Source: Siphonodentalium dalli | Lineage: Eukaryota > Mollusca > Scaphopoda > Gadilida > Siphonodentaliidae | DNA length: 64,000 bases | Direction: 5' to 3' | NCBI GenBank assembly: GCA_032622095.1 | Contig: CP136068.1 | Span: 150,607,365 to 150,671,364, forward strand | Shown here: positions 24,640 to 38,600 of the stretch, one piece after another | How positions within the stretch are numbered: position 1 is the first letter of the stretch | Layout of the letters: the number at the start of each line of letters is the position of its first letter | Notes under the pieces: model-generated | Database searches by the model: none | The model's input: only the letters and a program-made list of their open reading frames with translations | Told to the model about the DNA's origin: nothing | Program-made: the position numbers and the translations under genes

Positions 24640-25187
24640 ACGAGCAAACCAGATATATTGTCCGGTTGAGAAAATAATCTTTGACTATGAAGGACCCACT
24701 AATATGATGCACTCTACCTCCTTTCGGGGCGTAGTGACTAGTGATTGGGTGGTCAACATCGACACGATAATTATTTCATCAAGATGAAATGATTTACTGA
24801 AACACTACGACAAATAATTATATATTATATATTTTATTACAAAGAATACCCGTGCATGCGGCGTACCAGCTTCGGCAATAATAAATCATGCGAATCGCGA
24901 CATTCGAAAAATACAAGACATTGCAACTATATCAAAGTTTTATTTCAAGATTATATCAACAGAGTGGAATCTGGCAAAACTAGGATGTATTACTGTTGGG
25001 GTGTGAGGGAGGGTTGGTAAACCTGAGCGTAGAATGATAATTGTCTCTTCGACATTGACCAGAGCGAAGCGGACGGATGATTGAACAAGGGTATCACGAG
25101 ATGAGTGATCTACCAGCTGGCATTCGTTGTCCGTGACCAATCTAATCGAACGCCTGCTAACCGACATATCGATCACCATATAGACCA
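24640..25187. other. Intergenic, nothing recognised
   Basis: No exon, RNA gene or named repeat noticed between the LTR element and MITE D. Confidence 0.5.
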
Positions 25188-25455
25188 CTAAAGGAGTACT
25201 GTACACTAAAAACGGCCATTTATGGGACCATCTCCTTTTATATTCAACAGAAATTGTGCAACATGTGGATGAATTTGAGCTATAGATGAGTGCAAAATAC
25301 ACTTATATACCGTATGAACGATACAGACAACATGGTAATTATTATGAAAATGAATGTATGACTGACTCAAATTCATTCATTTGTTGCATATATTCTATTT
25401 AGTATAACAGAAGACGCCCCATAATGGTTGGATTTGGTATACAGTTCCACTTTAA
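25188..25455. mobile_element. TTAA-flanked MITE, family D, copy 2
   Basis: The inverted ends AAAGGAGTACTGTACAC and TACAGTTCCACTTTAA, and internal TTTATGGGACCATCTCCTTT and ATTCATTTGTTGCATATATT, match 5235-5581. It is more diverged than that copy. Confidence 0.7.
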
Positions 25456-25946
25456 GCTGCCAAATTTCATTCCCTTTGAACTTCAATAAATAATTTTTTC
25501 GTTTTCTTGAGGGATCCTTTTATAGGAAACTTTGATAAGAATGCTGGATAAAACTACAGAATATAGCGGCACAAATGGAGTCTTCAGACGTTCGGAAAAT
25601 AATCGGTCGGATGATCGTCTCCATAAAATGACTGTTCCATGGCTTTTATTTTGGAAACAACCTGTGTATTTGTTTTCAAAATGCGCCATTTTAGTTCGTA
25701 GTACATGAGACTAAGTGATTCACGACCGTGACGTATATTATTGTATTAACTTGTATAATCTCACTACATATAGGATTGTGTCTCGTAGGGTGAAGTAACT
25801 ACAAATCGGGCGGATTGTTCAATTGGGATAATGTCCAGTCTTATTCGTGAGTCGGTAACAAGCTCTCTTATATATTATAGCTCGTACATTACGGACGTAA
25901 AAGTACTGTTGAATACTATATTTTAATTTGAATACAGATACATATA

Positions 25947-26409
25947 TGTGAACCGCCATATCAAATCCAGTCGTAAGTCGGGATTTTTTTTTACCCTGTG
26001 CCAATGCATTCTCTTATATATGCGAGTCGACCATAGGTCGCCTCGCATATATAAGATAATACATTGGCCTAACAATTTTTTACAATTTTAATAATTTTTT
26101 CTTGTATTCTTTAACAATTTTATAATTTCACCCACACAGAGCCCCAGACAAACATGAGCAGACGACACTCTTCTATATGCTTCTATATATGTGTGGGGCT
26201 CCCTGCAGGGTAATGGATGTTTTTTTATTTTATGTCCTAAAAATTGTAAGACACATTTATTTAAAAACAAATGATAACAAATTGTTAGGCCAATGCATTC
26301 TCTTATATATGCGAGGCGACCTATGGTCGACTCGCATATATAAGAGAATGCATTGCAACAGGGTAAACGAAATCCCGACTTACGACTGGATTTGATATGG
26401 CGGGTCACA
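25947..26409. mobile_element. Palindromic TA-flanked MITE, family P1, copy 2, at the copy B promoter
   Basis: The terminal repeats start TGTGAACCGCCATATC and end GATATGGCGGGTCACA, flanked by TA on both sides. Two facing palindromes (26000-26070 and 26288-26355) lie near the ends. The element ends only 30 bp before the candidate TATA box of copy B. Confidence 0.88.
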
Positions 26410-26438
26410 TATTGTTACATAGTACATGTAACTAATGG

Positions 26439-26445
26439 TATATAA
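26439..26445 (+). promoter_or_regulatory. BBOX1: Candidate TATA box of copy B
   Basis: TATATAA in the context AATGGTATATAAGCTG lies 157 bp before the chosen start codon. A start site about 30 bp downstream would give a 5' UTR near 125 nt without an extra intron. An alternative is a 5' UTR intron ending at CTTTTAG (26578-26584). Confidence 0.5.
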
Positions 26446-26595
26446 GCTGTCATCTAGCAGTGTTGTTGAGACTCTTCCATCTGTGTCAGGCCCACAATAA
26501 ACTTATCGGAATGGCCCGGTCAATAAATACGAAAATATTCAAATCATTTGGACCAAATGTACATGCAAGTACTTGAATCTTTTAGCGTGAGAGTG

Positions 26596-26666
26596 ATGTC
26601 TACAGTAAGCATTGCCGAGTCTGGACAGAAGCTAGAGCTGCGCTGTGGCAACGGACTGACCAAAAA
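26596..26666 (+). CDS. BBOX1: Copy B exon 1 with start codon
   Basis: The start ATG gives MSTVSIAESGQKLELRCGNG, placing the first zinc Cys at residue 34 (human Cys38). Two in-frame ATGs upstream (26557 and 26563) would add 13 or 11 residues, so the exact start is open. The donor is gtaggt, and the split Lys codon AA/G joins exon 2. Confidence 0.8.
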
Positions 26667-29600
26667 GTAGGTTTGTTACACACATCCAAATTCCATACTT
26701 TTCGTGGGGCATAACATTAAAAGAGCGTATATCTGTGGATGTGAGATGTCCCCATGTTTTGATGCATTATTGATACTCTACATATATCTCTGTTGCGATT
26801 ATAGTTGCGATTATAGTTGTCACTAACCCAAAGAACTGAGAGGTTATTGATTTTCTTAACCTCATGACCTCATATAAGAGAAGTACCGTAAGTACATGTA
26901 CCATTGAACGTTGCCGGGCTTTCGAGATGTAAATTTCATCCATTTTTGATTTTATGAAAGTAGTAACACAACTGTCTAGTGATTGCCGGAGTTCCCGGAA
27001 AATGCGAGTCAGGAACCCCCACATAGTTCTAACCGTTAACAGTGATTTTGTGAAAGCTCGCCAGTGTATACATAACTTCATACTACAATGTTTACACTCA
27101 TAGTCCGGAAGTAAAATGTGCAACTGACGTGAGCACGATATGACCTAAATCCACGGACAGTGTTCAGCAAGAGGGGTGGGGCACTGTGCATGAAAACTGA
27201 TATTTCCGATGACAAATAAAGAGAGAAATGTTTCAAAGTTAGAGGACTTGGAATTCAAGTTGGAAGAAAACAACACACCCTGAAGCATTCATATATAGGG
27301 GCGTACTTCGAAAGTCAAATGTGGTCTCAATTGTTCTTTTCTGATATTTCATTTTGTTCCACCAGGTACCACTCCATATGGCTACGTCACCAGTGTCGCT
27401 GTGAAGAATGTTACATGCACTCCTCAGAACAAACAAAGATCAGCGCGGCAGACGTACCATACGACATCGTCATCGAGTCAGCAAATATCGAAGGTATATC
27501 TATCAACTCGTAGAAGAATTTTTACATCGATGCAGACCCTAAGCTAATAATATTTGAGAAAATTGCACCAGTATTATTTTCATATATTTTCATAGCCAAA
27601 GTGTTGTTTTCACTACCTGTTGATAATTGATCAACTGCCAACTGGCTCGTGCATTCACATGGAAACGCGTCATAACACGAACTGACGTCACATCTGATTG
27701 ACTAAAAGCAGCAGATACATGCGGTAGATTAACTAGGCATGTTCTTGAGTGCGCGGCCATAAACTAATCGACCGATATTTCACTGGTAGAATATATATGT
27801 CTAACTTGTAGCACTTCTTAGTATTATATCCAAACTGCAGATCGGTTCATAGAAATTCATAAATATAAGCTATCTAAGTAATATATATGCATGTAGTGTG
27901 GGTACGTCTTACTATGGCCATTGGAGCACATGTAGGTTGAATCGCAAATGTGCTATTTGGCTACAACGACATATCCTTCACATAAAACATACTCAAAATT
28001 CATTAATTTCTTAAATAGTACAGCAGTAATTCGCATAACAATTGACCACTTTGTCGCTAAGCCAACAGTAAGAGTAGCCCCGTGCCATGCTAATGTTACG
28101 GTTGGTGATGTTAATATCGTACCATTTTGAGTGCAAAGATTGTGGGAAATGCAAGAGGGACCATCTGACCTCGTGGGGGGGGGGGGGGGATTCAATTCAT
28201 TATGATGGGCTGGTACGGGCAAATTACCTGGGGCAGAAATGAATGAAATAAGTTACCGAGATTTAGGAGTACATTTATCTGAGAACGACTGTAAAAGTGC
28301 GTTTTAAACATTGATATAGAACTAAATTCAATTCGTGCGTGTTGATGACGTCAATAGGGTTTAAAGTTTTGGCCCAAATGTGTCGTATATTTTGTAAATT
28401 TCTTTTCCCACTTTCGAAACGTTTGGCCACCGACAGCGTGAATGCTGCATACCACACTCCGTTCTTAATCAAGTAACAATACTGTTATTGTGTTGTTGAC
28501 CAATGTGTGAATATTATTGACATTGATAACAGAACAAACGAGATTGTTGCCTGTTTCATAATAAGAACAACTACCTAAATTTAGAACATTGACACTAATT
28601 ATTTAAAACTTTTGATAAATAATTTTAACATTCTTTCAATTTAATTATATATTTCTGAATCATTTATGATTTAACCTTGAGAAATTATATAAAAATAAAA
28701 TTCATTTAACCGATAACATAAATATTTTTCATGTCTTTTCTTTGTGGAGTAAACTTTCGCACGGGATGACGTCACATTACGCCTGCTGCACCGAGCGTAC
28801 ACAAACGTTTTAACGCCCGATCATTCAATTCATTGTCCATACAATATCGTTGCCCGTTCCTGCACATTGTAATGAATGAAGTTGCCCCTTTGAATCTGCA
28901 TTACTACGAGTTGTGTTGTAAATCGGAATTGACGCGTGTTATGAGTAAGATATTTGCATGTGAAGATTGTTATTGTATACTGCGTTATACCATCGATCCA
29001 TTACGCCGATGGTTATACATTCAACAGAGACAATCCTTATAATCGAAGAGTGAGATACCACGACAATGCGCGCAATTCGTCTTCAAACTTACGGTGGCAA
29101 CACAATAAATCTAATAAAAGCGAAAGCCGTTGAATATAAGTTAACCATATATAATATAAGACTTGTACGTTTCTCAGCATACGATGTTTTCATTTCATTT
29201 GTTAACCGATCCACAGCAATTCGATACGACCCTTTCTGTATGTAAACGCGTGGGTGACGTCATAATACTAACATATCTACTGTGCGGAATAAAATATTAC
29301 CTAAGTTAACTGTCGACATTATTTGGTGAACTGAAGCTTATAACTAAATTATTTAGAAAAGTTAGCAATGTAAATGTCCGTTTTTAATATATCGACAGGC
29401 GATGACGTGAAGATTACGTGGAAGAATTCTGACCATGTGGGTATTATACCGATCAGTCACATATTGGCCAACGATTACTCGCCCGAAAGATTACAGAAGC
29501 TGGCCGAAGACTCCAAGCCACTTCATCACTTAAAGGCAAGTGCTGACGCTATACTAGCTGATTTAATATTTTTTATTTAATCCCAGATATAACATGGAAT

Positions 29601-32600
29601 TGCATATAGCTTGAGGTATGTGTATTAGCATATTAGCATATTAGCATACGTACTTCGTAAACCCGGCCTCATATTTTTAGTAAGACACACGTGAATTATC
29701 GGCAGTGTTGTAAGAGATTAGTCTAATGATGTCGATGTCAATTATTATGTTGATTATAATATAGTTATGATATTCGATTTGTCCCGCGCTTTTAGACTGG
29801 TCCCCGTCCATTTATTACAGCTATGTGCAGAACATATTGGTTCCGTGTATTCCATATGCCTAGGTATGTTGCTTGTGATAGATAATAGGGCGTGTCTAAG
29901 CATAATTATGATATTGTAGGCGATAATCCCGTTAATCAGTATAGTGACTGGCACATTTTTATATTGCATGGGCGCGCTTTTGAACTTTGTTTTCGCGCCA
30001 GATACTTAAATTCCATGCACCTATGTCTTCATACTGGACCAATGATGATATAGTCAACATTTTCCAAGTGCGAAAACATAAACATCAACAACACACAACA
30101 GTAGCATAACACCACACGTGTAATAAATAGTATTCCCGAACAATCCATAGCAACTAATGTATTTACTAAGGCTTCAAATTGAAATATACATAGTAGCTTA
30201 CAATGATTTATTCTGTATTGTGTTTTTATACTCAATTCAAGTTGAGTGCTATGCGGATGGCCAAAAAGGCTGTGTAGCATACAACATGAATCTCTAACAC
30301 TCACAAATACTGCTTTTTTAGACTGCTGGTATCATGGAGATGATCATGTATAAGGTTTGCGTTAATCGGCAACTAAACACATTCTTATCAATATCAAATT
30401 TAGTGCCAACCCCCCTCCCCGATATGTCGCCCAAATGGCTCCAATTTGGCGTCTTTAAAATATTCCTTGTATCGTGGGGAAGAATGTTTATCAACAGGCT
30501 GGAAATCTGTGCTAAAATATATTTTGACTTATTTAAACCACACCATTATATTCCTCATGTCATGGATGGCATTATGTATAAGTTTGGTGAAATCGGCGAC
30601 AAATTATTTTCTGCCCCTCCACTTTTCCGCCCCTGACAACAACGGCGTCACTTCTAAAATTCTAACCCTCGCCATTACCTTCCTAAGAAAAAGTTACCCC
30701 TGTTAGATCCCTTTGGTGTGTCATCTAGATGGTTCCCTTGAATGTCTATAGAACACAGACAGACATTCGAAAATATAGATATAGATGAATTAATAGTCCA
30801 AACGGAGCATGAAAGGCACAGTGCATCCAGACAGTCTGAACACGTGTGTATTCAATCTAGCAATGACCTGGCACATGGTACACATGTAGTCAATGACACT
30901 TTCATGTATCCAACATTGAACTCTGATTGAACGTGAGGTAAGTACTATGGTGTGCTTCGTATTGACCCTGTTTGATGATAGGACAGGATAATTTATTTAC
31001 AATACACACATGGAATTAACAATGGCAGCAGCACATAACAAGGTAATGTTGTATATTGTTGGGAGTGAGTGGTCGGAGGATATCTAGGTTATGCGGTCAC
31101 TAGGATTACCGTTAATTTTACCCTTAATGTGTCTTGGCGGTTAATTCACGCCTTATTAAAATTGTGAATAGCAATACACAAACGTGAACACTTTCGGGAG
31201 AATGGTATAATTATTCACTTCATATTTAAATACCCATAGTAAATTTCATTTGAAGTTTGTGTGTCGAGCCCAAGCGTAAAATTAAACCTATATTGGAATA
31301 TAATAAAAACATTTCTGTGGCTATTGATCAGGTGTGTCGACCTAATACCAAGGAGTATTAAACTTGATATATCTTTGGTGTTACAATTAGAATAGACATC
31401 GTAACTGTTTGGTGTACGTGTGACATGGAAGTGTCATTTTTGTATTTTCAAAGTGATTTGAACGGGAAAACAGGACGTTTATCGGATATCGCCTATGAAA
31501 ATGTGGGGTAAAAATCAACGATAACAAAGTTGGTTAATATGATACCCTTCGGCGTAGATTTCTTCAAAGACAGAGCTTGGTGTGGAAACAATCGATCAAA
31601 TGTTATTTGTGCGTACTGTATTTAATCAGGTCACCGGTTTGCTGTAGTTTACTGTTTTTCTTTCATTCCTATATGTGATTCATGTCTCGAGTGATTATGA
31701 ACGATAACTCACTTGTGAATTATTCCACTTTAAATAGCGCGTTGTATTCATACTCGCTATCGATATTTACGTGTATGCTTCAAATGTATAATGACATAAT
31801 TATTCCACGTCACCAGTTCATTCAATACACTCTATAGACCATACATCTCCGCCACGCTACATTCTGTGCTTTATGGCTTACGAGAAGATGACAAAAATGG
31901 CTTTAGGTTATATTTGGAGAAAAATACCTAAATTTTATCAAAATTTTGTGCCAGGAGGTGCATTGTGTAATATTTTCAATAAATATAATTACATAAACTT
32001 ATATAAAGTGTTCGCGCTGGACCGAAAAAAACTTTAGCCAAAAGTTTAGCCAAATGAAAATTTTATTAGCCAAATGAAAAAAACTTTAGCCAAATGTTTT
32101 TTGGCCAAATTAAAAACAACTTTGGCCAAATTAAATCATCGTTTTCTGGTCGGTTCACAATTAATGACTAAAACGTAAAATCTAACAGACAAAGGTAAAA
32201 TACACAATAGTTTAAATAATTTTGATGAACTACAAGTATTTTTATATATATCATTTATTAAAAATTTATTAATCTTTATGTGAAAGAGTGATTTGGGGGG
32301 GGGGGGGGGGGGTAACCCGGTATTGTCCTTCTTAATGTCATTTTGTTTTGTTTTATATCAATATCTATTTTTAAATCATTAAATAGTTATCCTTGCGAAA
32401 ATATCTAAGTGACATCTGGAAACTAATAACTTAATATTGTTACGCCATCATCAAATTACAATCTGTCATAAAAGCATGCATATTATTTTGACTGTATCGG
32501 TATTGACGACAAATAGCCACAAAATATATGTCGTGATTCACATTTGGCTGATTAAGCTATTGTCTTACACTTGGTGCTCATAAACATCGACAGTCATAAA

Positions 32601-35600
32601 TACAATGTCATCATAAACATGCATTGTACAGGCGCGCCGTGAGTGACCAGACAGACAATGGGCTGACTGGGGGATTAGGGGATTAAATGTAAAAATTAAT
32701 AATGACCTTTTGCTGCTTCGTGCAGAGTGACGTAATCTTTCTCCAGATTAAAACAGCCTGCACAATCATGTTACGAACAAATTGCTTGTATACCGGCGTC
32801 AATGCACTTTACAAAACATTGCTTTCTTCACATTGTCATAATTCAACCACGGTCGGTTTAATGTCCATGCGTCTTTGTTTGTCCGTCTTGTGAAAACTAA
32901 AGATGATTGCATATCACTTTATGATCGCTTGGTTGATAGAGTTGTCGATCGGGTTTCCCTTTGTACGATATTTCATAAGTACGACAATAATGAAATGCTG
33001 TCGTCACCTAACTTCGTCTTGAATGTCGATCTATATATTGAGCGCTTTTATTAATTAGCTTTCTGGCTCCATGCTATCAGTCTCCATTTGGGTTCAAAAA
33101 AAGTTTAGCCAAAAGTTTAGCCAAATGAAATTTTTATTAGCCAAATTCGAAAAAGATTAGCCATTGGCTAATTTGGCTACCGACAGCGCGAACACTGCTT
33201 ATATATTATTACATTCTTTAGTAGACTTTCAACGGCCGTTGTGTTAATTAAGCATATTGACATGTAACCGTGAGTTATGTGTGCCTTATACCACAGCATG
33301 GATCATCTTAACTTTAGGGGGAGGGTTGATTTTTCTACCTCTGATAAAAAATAATGCGGCCTGCAGCGATATATATTTATATATATAGCCAATTGGCAGT
33401 AGTTTCCCATGGTATAAACAATGCGGCATACCCGTTTTACTTTATGATTTAAAAGAAACGAAAGACAACGCTTTGCGTGAATCGTCATATTTGTCTCACC
33501 CAAAATATTATTTGACGTCACATGACGTCATGACTGCAATTCCGAGATTCAATGGTTACATGTATTACCCTACTCTGGTTATCGCCCCACTCTCAGGTAT
33601 CAAAATTGGACGAATATTTCTTCTCATATTGTGGGAAAAATGTCGGCTTTATTTTAAAAATCACCGATTTCTTTTACCGGGTGACTCAAGAAAACCACGC
33701 GGTGAGAAAAAGTCCGCCTATCTGACAAATCCAACATACGGATTCCGAAAGTTTAGAACCAAAAATGTAGGTCTCATAAATTGCCTCTCAAGGCGACACC
33801 TATGCCCATATTTGGCTGGCCTATGCCGACTCGATTCTAATCGATCATAGGTTTCGACTATGTTCGCATAAACCTTCTTGGCATTCTTTATTAGCGATAT
33901 CAAATCCAGTCGTAAGTCGGGATTTTTTTTACCCTGTGCCAATGCATTCTATTATATATGCGAGTCGACCACAGGTCGCCTCGCATATATAAGAGAATGC
34001 ATTGGCCTAACAATTTTTTATCATTTTTTTAAAATAAATGTTTCTTACAATTTTTAGGACATAAAATAAAAAACATCCATTACCCTGCAGGGAGCCCCAC
34101 ACATATATAGAAGCATATAGAAGAGTGTCGTCTGCTCATGTTTGTCTGGGGCTCTGTATGGGTGAAATTATAAAATTGTTAAAGAATACAAGAAAACATT
34201 ATTAAAATTGTAAAAAATTGTTAGGCAATGCATTCTCTTATATATATAATAGAATGCATTGGCACAGGGTAAAAAAAATCCCAACTTACGACTGGATTCG
34301 ATACTGAAGATGCCTTGTTCCTAGTTTCAAACTGAGCTATATATCTATTAGATTAACCCCTGAAGTTTTATCCTAACTCGCTGTTTTTGTCTTTCTGCAT
34401 TGATGTGTAGGCCTACAATACCTCCCAAATGGTGCGACAGTATACAGTGCATTTCTTACACGACCACGCAAATGTAGGGCGTCATTGGAGATATTGGAAA
34501 CATTTACGAATGCGAACGCTCTTGATTAATCAGAGAAATGTTCGTCTATTGATTCCTGAAATGAACCCGGAGACATACCGGCCGGATTCGTCATCTCCGG
34601 TTTAAACCTCCGAGTTTAAACCTACACTGGCGGTCCAGCCAAACCGGGTCTAAGGGGCATTTTTTGTCGTTCAGTTGACAACTCGGTTCGGTGATATGAG
34701 CATGCAGTGAAACTACCCTCTTACCAATCTGACCAAAAGACAGGCCGATATAATGGTTATGGACACGTCATATATTATCGCGAACGCGTGCATGCTCAAC
34801 GGATTTATTCATTGAGAAACAAGTATCGCTCATGGACCATTAATCCGATCTATTTTCTGGGTTTAAATCAGTCTGGCAAAGGGCATGATGGGAGATTCCC
34901 ACTTCGCCGATGGCGTGGATTTCGGGTCAGGTGTGACCAATCTGTACTTCAAAGATATGCCGCTAAGTATGTGTTGAGGTGGTGTATTAGCTGGGGTAGT
35001 TTAGAATTTTTTGGGCTGATTTGTGTTTTCGGTGTTTCAGAGAAGACAATTTTAGATACTTTGAATTGAACATTTTGATTTATTTTAAGAGTAAAGATAA
35101 TATATAGTTAACAAAACGAATAGCATACATTCTAAATAGTAACTTGGACAAAATATATTAGATAAGTTACAGGCAACAATAAACACATAATTTTACTATT
35201 GGCATGATGTCTCTCACCACGAGTTTCACGCGCTGCTCATCACTTTGTCTCTGATAGATTTTCTGAAAGATGGCTCACCCGCAGACAAATGTTGATGTAT
35301 TTACATGTACAGTACCAGTCAGAAGAAGTGGTATATTGAGGCGCACCTTTAATGCAATATTGAGCGCGCTTAATTTCGAAAAAGGCGCGATTATAGCGCA
35401 ATAACAAAAATCTGTCGCGCTTATTGCGACATTGAACGCAAAATATTGCGATACTGAGCGCTCTAAATTTCATACAGACCCGATAGTGTTATATTTATAT
35501 TAGATATAAATACTGTGCATATAGCCTTCATATAGTTTACATTTGCAACTATGAGTATACACAAATTTAAAACATTGTCTCTATGTACGCAATACACGAT

Positions 35601-38600
35601 ATAGAAGAAGCAATAATTTGATTTAAATGTCACAATTTTGAGCGCAAGATGTTGCGATATTAAGCACAAAATATTGCAATAATAACACAAGCGGCGCTCT
35701 TATAAGCGTTTCCACTTGCAATATTATTGCGATATTGCACGCGAAAATAGCGCGCTTAATATATCACAAGGGTATAGGAGCTGCTATCTGTATGTCCGTA
35801 TGTCTGTTCGCAACTGTTCTCCCATACCCCTGGACCGATTTCAACCATATTAGGTGTAGTGACTCCGATGGTATAACGGTGTTAGGTTTTAAACACATTC
35901 AGATTTAAAAATAATAAAAATTTAGTTTAAATTTAATTTTTAAATTGTGTTGTTAAATTGAGTAAGAAGTTGAATATAACAAGAAACAAAATAAAAACTT
36001 TAAATTATATTTGTTTGTTTTAATTTAAATAAATTTTTGTTTTAAATTAAAATGATTAAAATGTGCACAAATGGGTCGCAAGTCCCTTTGACGCTGAATA
36101 AATGCTCCATAATCGACTCAATCCTGGGCCAAAAGGTCAGTCAAGTAACGGCAATTTGCTAATTAGAAGCGACATCTGAACTGTTGGAAGTGAGCAACGA
36201 GATACAACTTTTAATAAATAGAGGATATCCACACTTTTTCAGTGGATATGGGTTATATCTCATGAGTGATGACAAAACATTGAATTTCCACGAGTGGCTT
36301 TAGCCACGAGTGGAAATTCAAATGTTTTGTCATCACGAATGAGATTTAACCCATATCCACTGAAAAAGTGTGGATATTCTGTTTATTATATACTTTAGTT
36401 ACTTGCCTATGACCCCCAATGCATGTCAATACATCAGAAATTTCACCAGTGGGATATCACTTATATCTCACTAGTGGGATATCACTTATATCTCACTGCT
36501 AAAACCTTATAATTCATGGGCAAGTATATAATACAGAAATATATTACATGCGTTGCATTTTTCAATGTCATAAATTTCCCGTCATGCAGAAAATCCAAAA
36601 GTTCCCAGGTTTTGAACTGGTGGAATATTATGGGAATTTATGGGCGTAGCCGGAATAGAGCTTTGTGGCATGATCTACATACAAATAAGTTATCAAATTT
36701 GACTCATAGCAATTAGAAATATAAGTTTAGGATTGCAAACTATGTGTATAGCATTTCTGGTCATGCAGTACCACCGTTTTGTTGTCAAAATTAAAACGCT
36801 GAAAGCCTTCAAATGAATTCATAAAAAAACACCAGTATTTGTGACTGCCACAAGCCCAAAAAAAACCACAAGATAGTTGTAAAAATCATATTGAAGGAAC
36901 ATGTCCATATCTGAGCAAAGCTCGCGTCCGAATGAATCAACTGTGACATGATAACACCAGTCGATGCACCAACTTAAAACTCACATCTAAATTAAGTAGC
37001 AAATTTTCATTGCTGGATTTATGCATACATGTACGTACTTTTAATTTGGTTTGAATCCTGCAAACAGCTCCTAAATTTCACCTTCACTTGTTGTATACGA
37101 GAAACAAAATGAAAACGTGAAAAAACACAGGATGAGTATTTATAGCACATGCTACACGATTACGACTGATTCCTAACTGAAGTGCCCGACGCCATTTAAA
37201 TACTACCAACGTCGATCGTGCCTTTACGTCAGATCAGTGGAGATAAATTCAAAGACAGCTAACCTGTGTAGAGAATTTACTCTGCATGCTGGTAAGTTGG
37301 TAACATTATATTTGACGGTCCTTTGGCTCTTTAATAGCAATCCTCATTGAGCGAGCTATAGTAGTAGTACTGTATAATATTTGCTGATATTTTGATTACA
37401 GAGCGGACTTCCTGAATCCAGTTATGAGGAGGTGATGCATAGCGACTTGGCACTTTTGCGGTGAGCACTTTTTCATTGTGAAGCGATTTTGTCCAGCGGG
37501 AAGTTATCGCAGACATGTTACCGGATTCGCGTTTGCCATCGGCGAACTAATGCAGCGAATACAATTACAGTAAATAATACGCAGATAGGCATTACACTTT
37601 CGTCAATGTTAATCCCCCCATCGACCACACGTGTAATGGCTGCCGAAGTATTTTGGCTATAGCCAAATAGTGTCATATATGACTGGATCGACTGACTACA
37701 AAGGATGTAATGAAGTCATCGTCATTTCAATTTGTCCTCATCATCGTTATTATCATGATCAACGTGATCGTCATAATCATCATCATCATCATCGTCGTCG
37801 TCGTTGTCGTCATCGTTGGCGTCATCATCATCATCAAGGTTGTCGTCATCACGGTCATCATTAGTAAGCCTATCACCATCATTATCAACGTCGTCGTCGA
37901 TATACACTTATCATGGTGAAATCAGTTCGTTTCATCCGTGTTTCGGTGCATTGATGAATAGCCAGCATGGTTCCATATACATGTATATGTACTATATTGA
38001 TGCATTCTATGTATACAGGTGGTTGCAGCAGATTAACGACTATGGCGTCAGCTTACTAACGGGAGTTCCCACAGAAAAACTAGGTATGACCAAGGTATGA
38101 GGATACACATCAGTGATTTTTAACATCTGAACCGTAGCAAAAATATTACTGAATCATTACAATATTGCAACTAGAATCAGATATAACAAGAGCATCGCTA
38201 GAGCGTGGCAAAATACGCCCGTGGCAATTTCAACAAAGGGCCATAACTCTGGGGAAATTGGCGAGCGGTACACACATTCTAACTGATATGTATGTTGGGC
38301 CAGTAAACTCATATACCAAATTCCATTCCATTCAGTTCAGACTTACTAAAATTGAGTGCCAATTACAACACAAATGGCCGTAACTCATGTGTGAAACTTG
38401 GCGGGCGGAACCTGTATTTTTGCTATAGTTATCATCCGGAAATGAAAAAGGGAACGGACGCACTTATTAAAAACGAACTCTGATAAAAGCCCGGTAAACC
38501 ATTGTTTAACCCTTTGAGTGCCAGGTCGATTTTTGTAACAACCCATATACCCTATGCCAATGCATTCTCTTATATATGCGAGTCGACCATAGGTCGCCTC

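Noticed and set aside
34707-35069. 120-codon open frame
   Set aside because: Inside intron 3 of copy B, no recognisable domain; length is within what AT-rich intron sequence gives by chance.
37272-37292. Short exon-like piece before exon 4 (acceptor tgtgtag, donor gtaagt)
   Set aside because: Only 20-33 bases depending on acceptor, does not fit the phase between exons 3 and 4 and matches no family segment.
37710-37907. Poly-Ile, poly-Ser and poly-Asp frames
   Set aside because: Translations of TCA/TCG trinucleotide repeats within intron 4.
38081-38086. Earlier donor for copy B exon 5 (CTAG/gtatga)
   Set aside because: It leaves one base of a codon and would read a stop early in exon 6; the later donor CAAG/gtatga keeps the frame.
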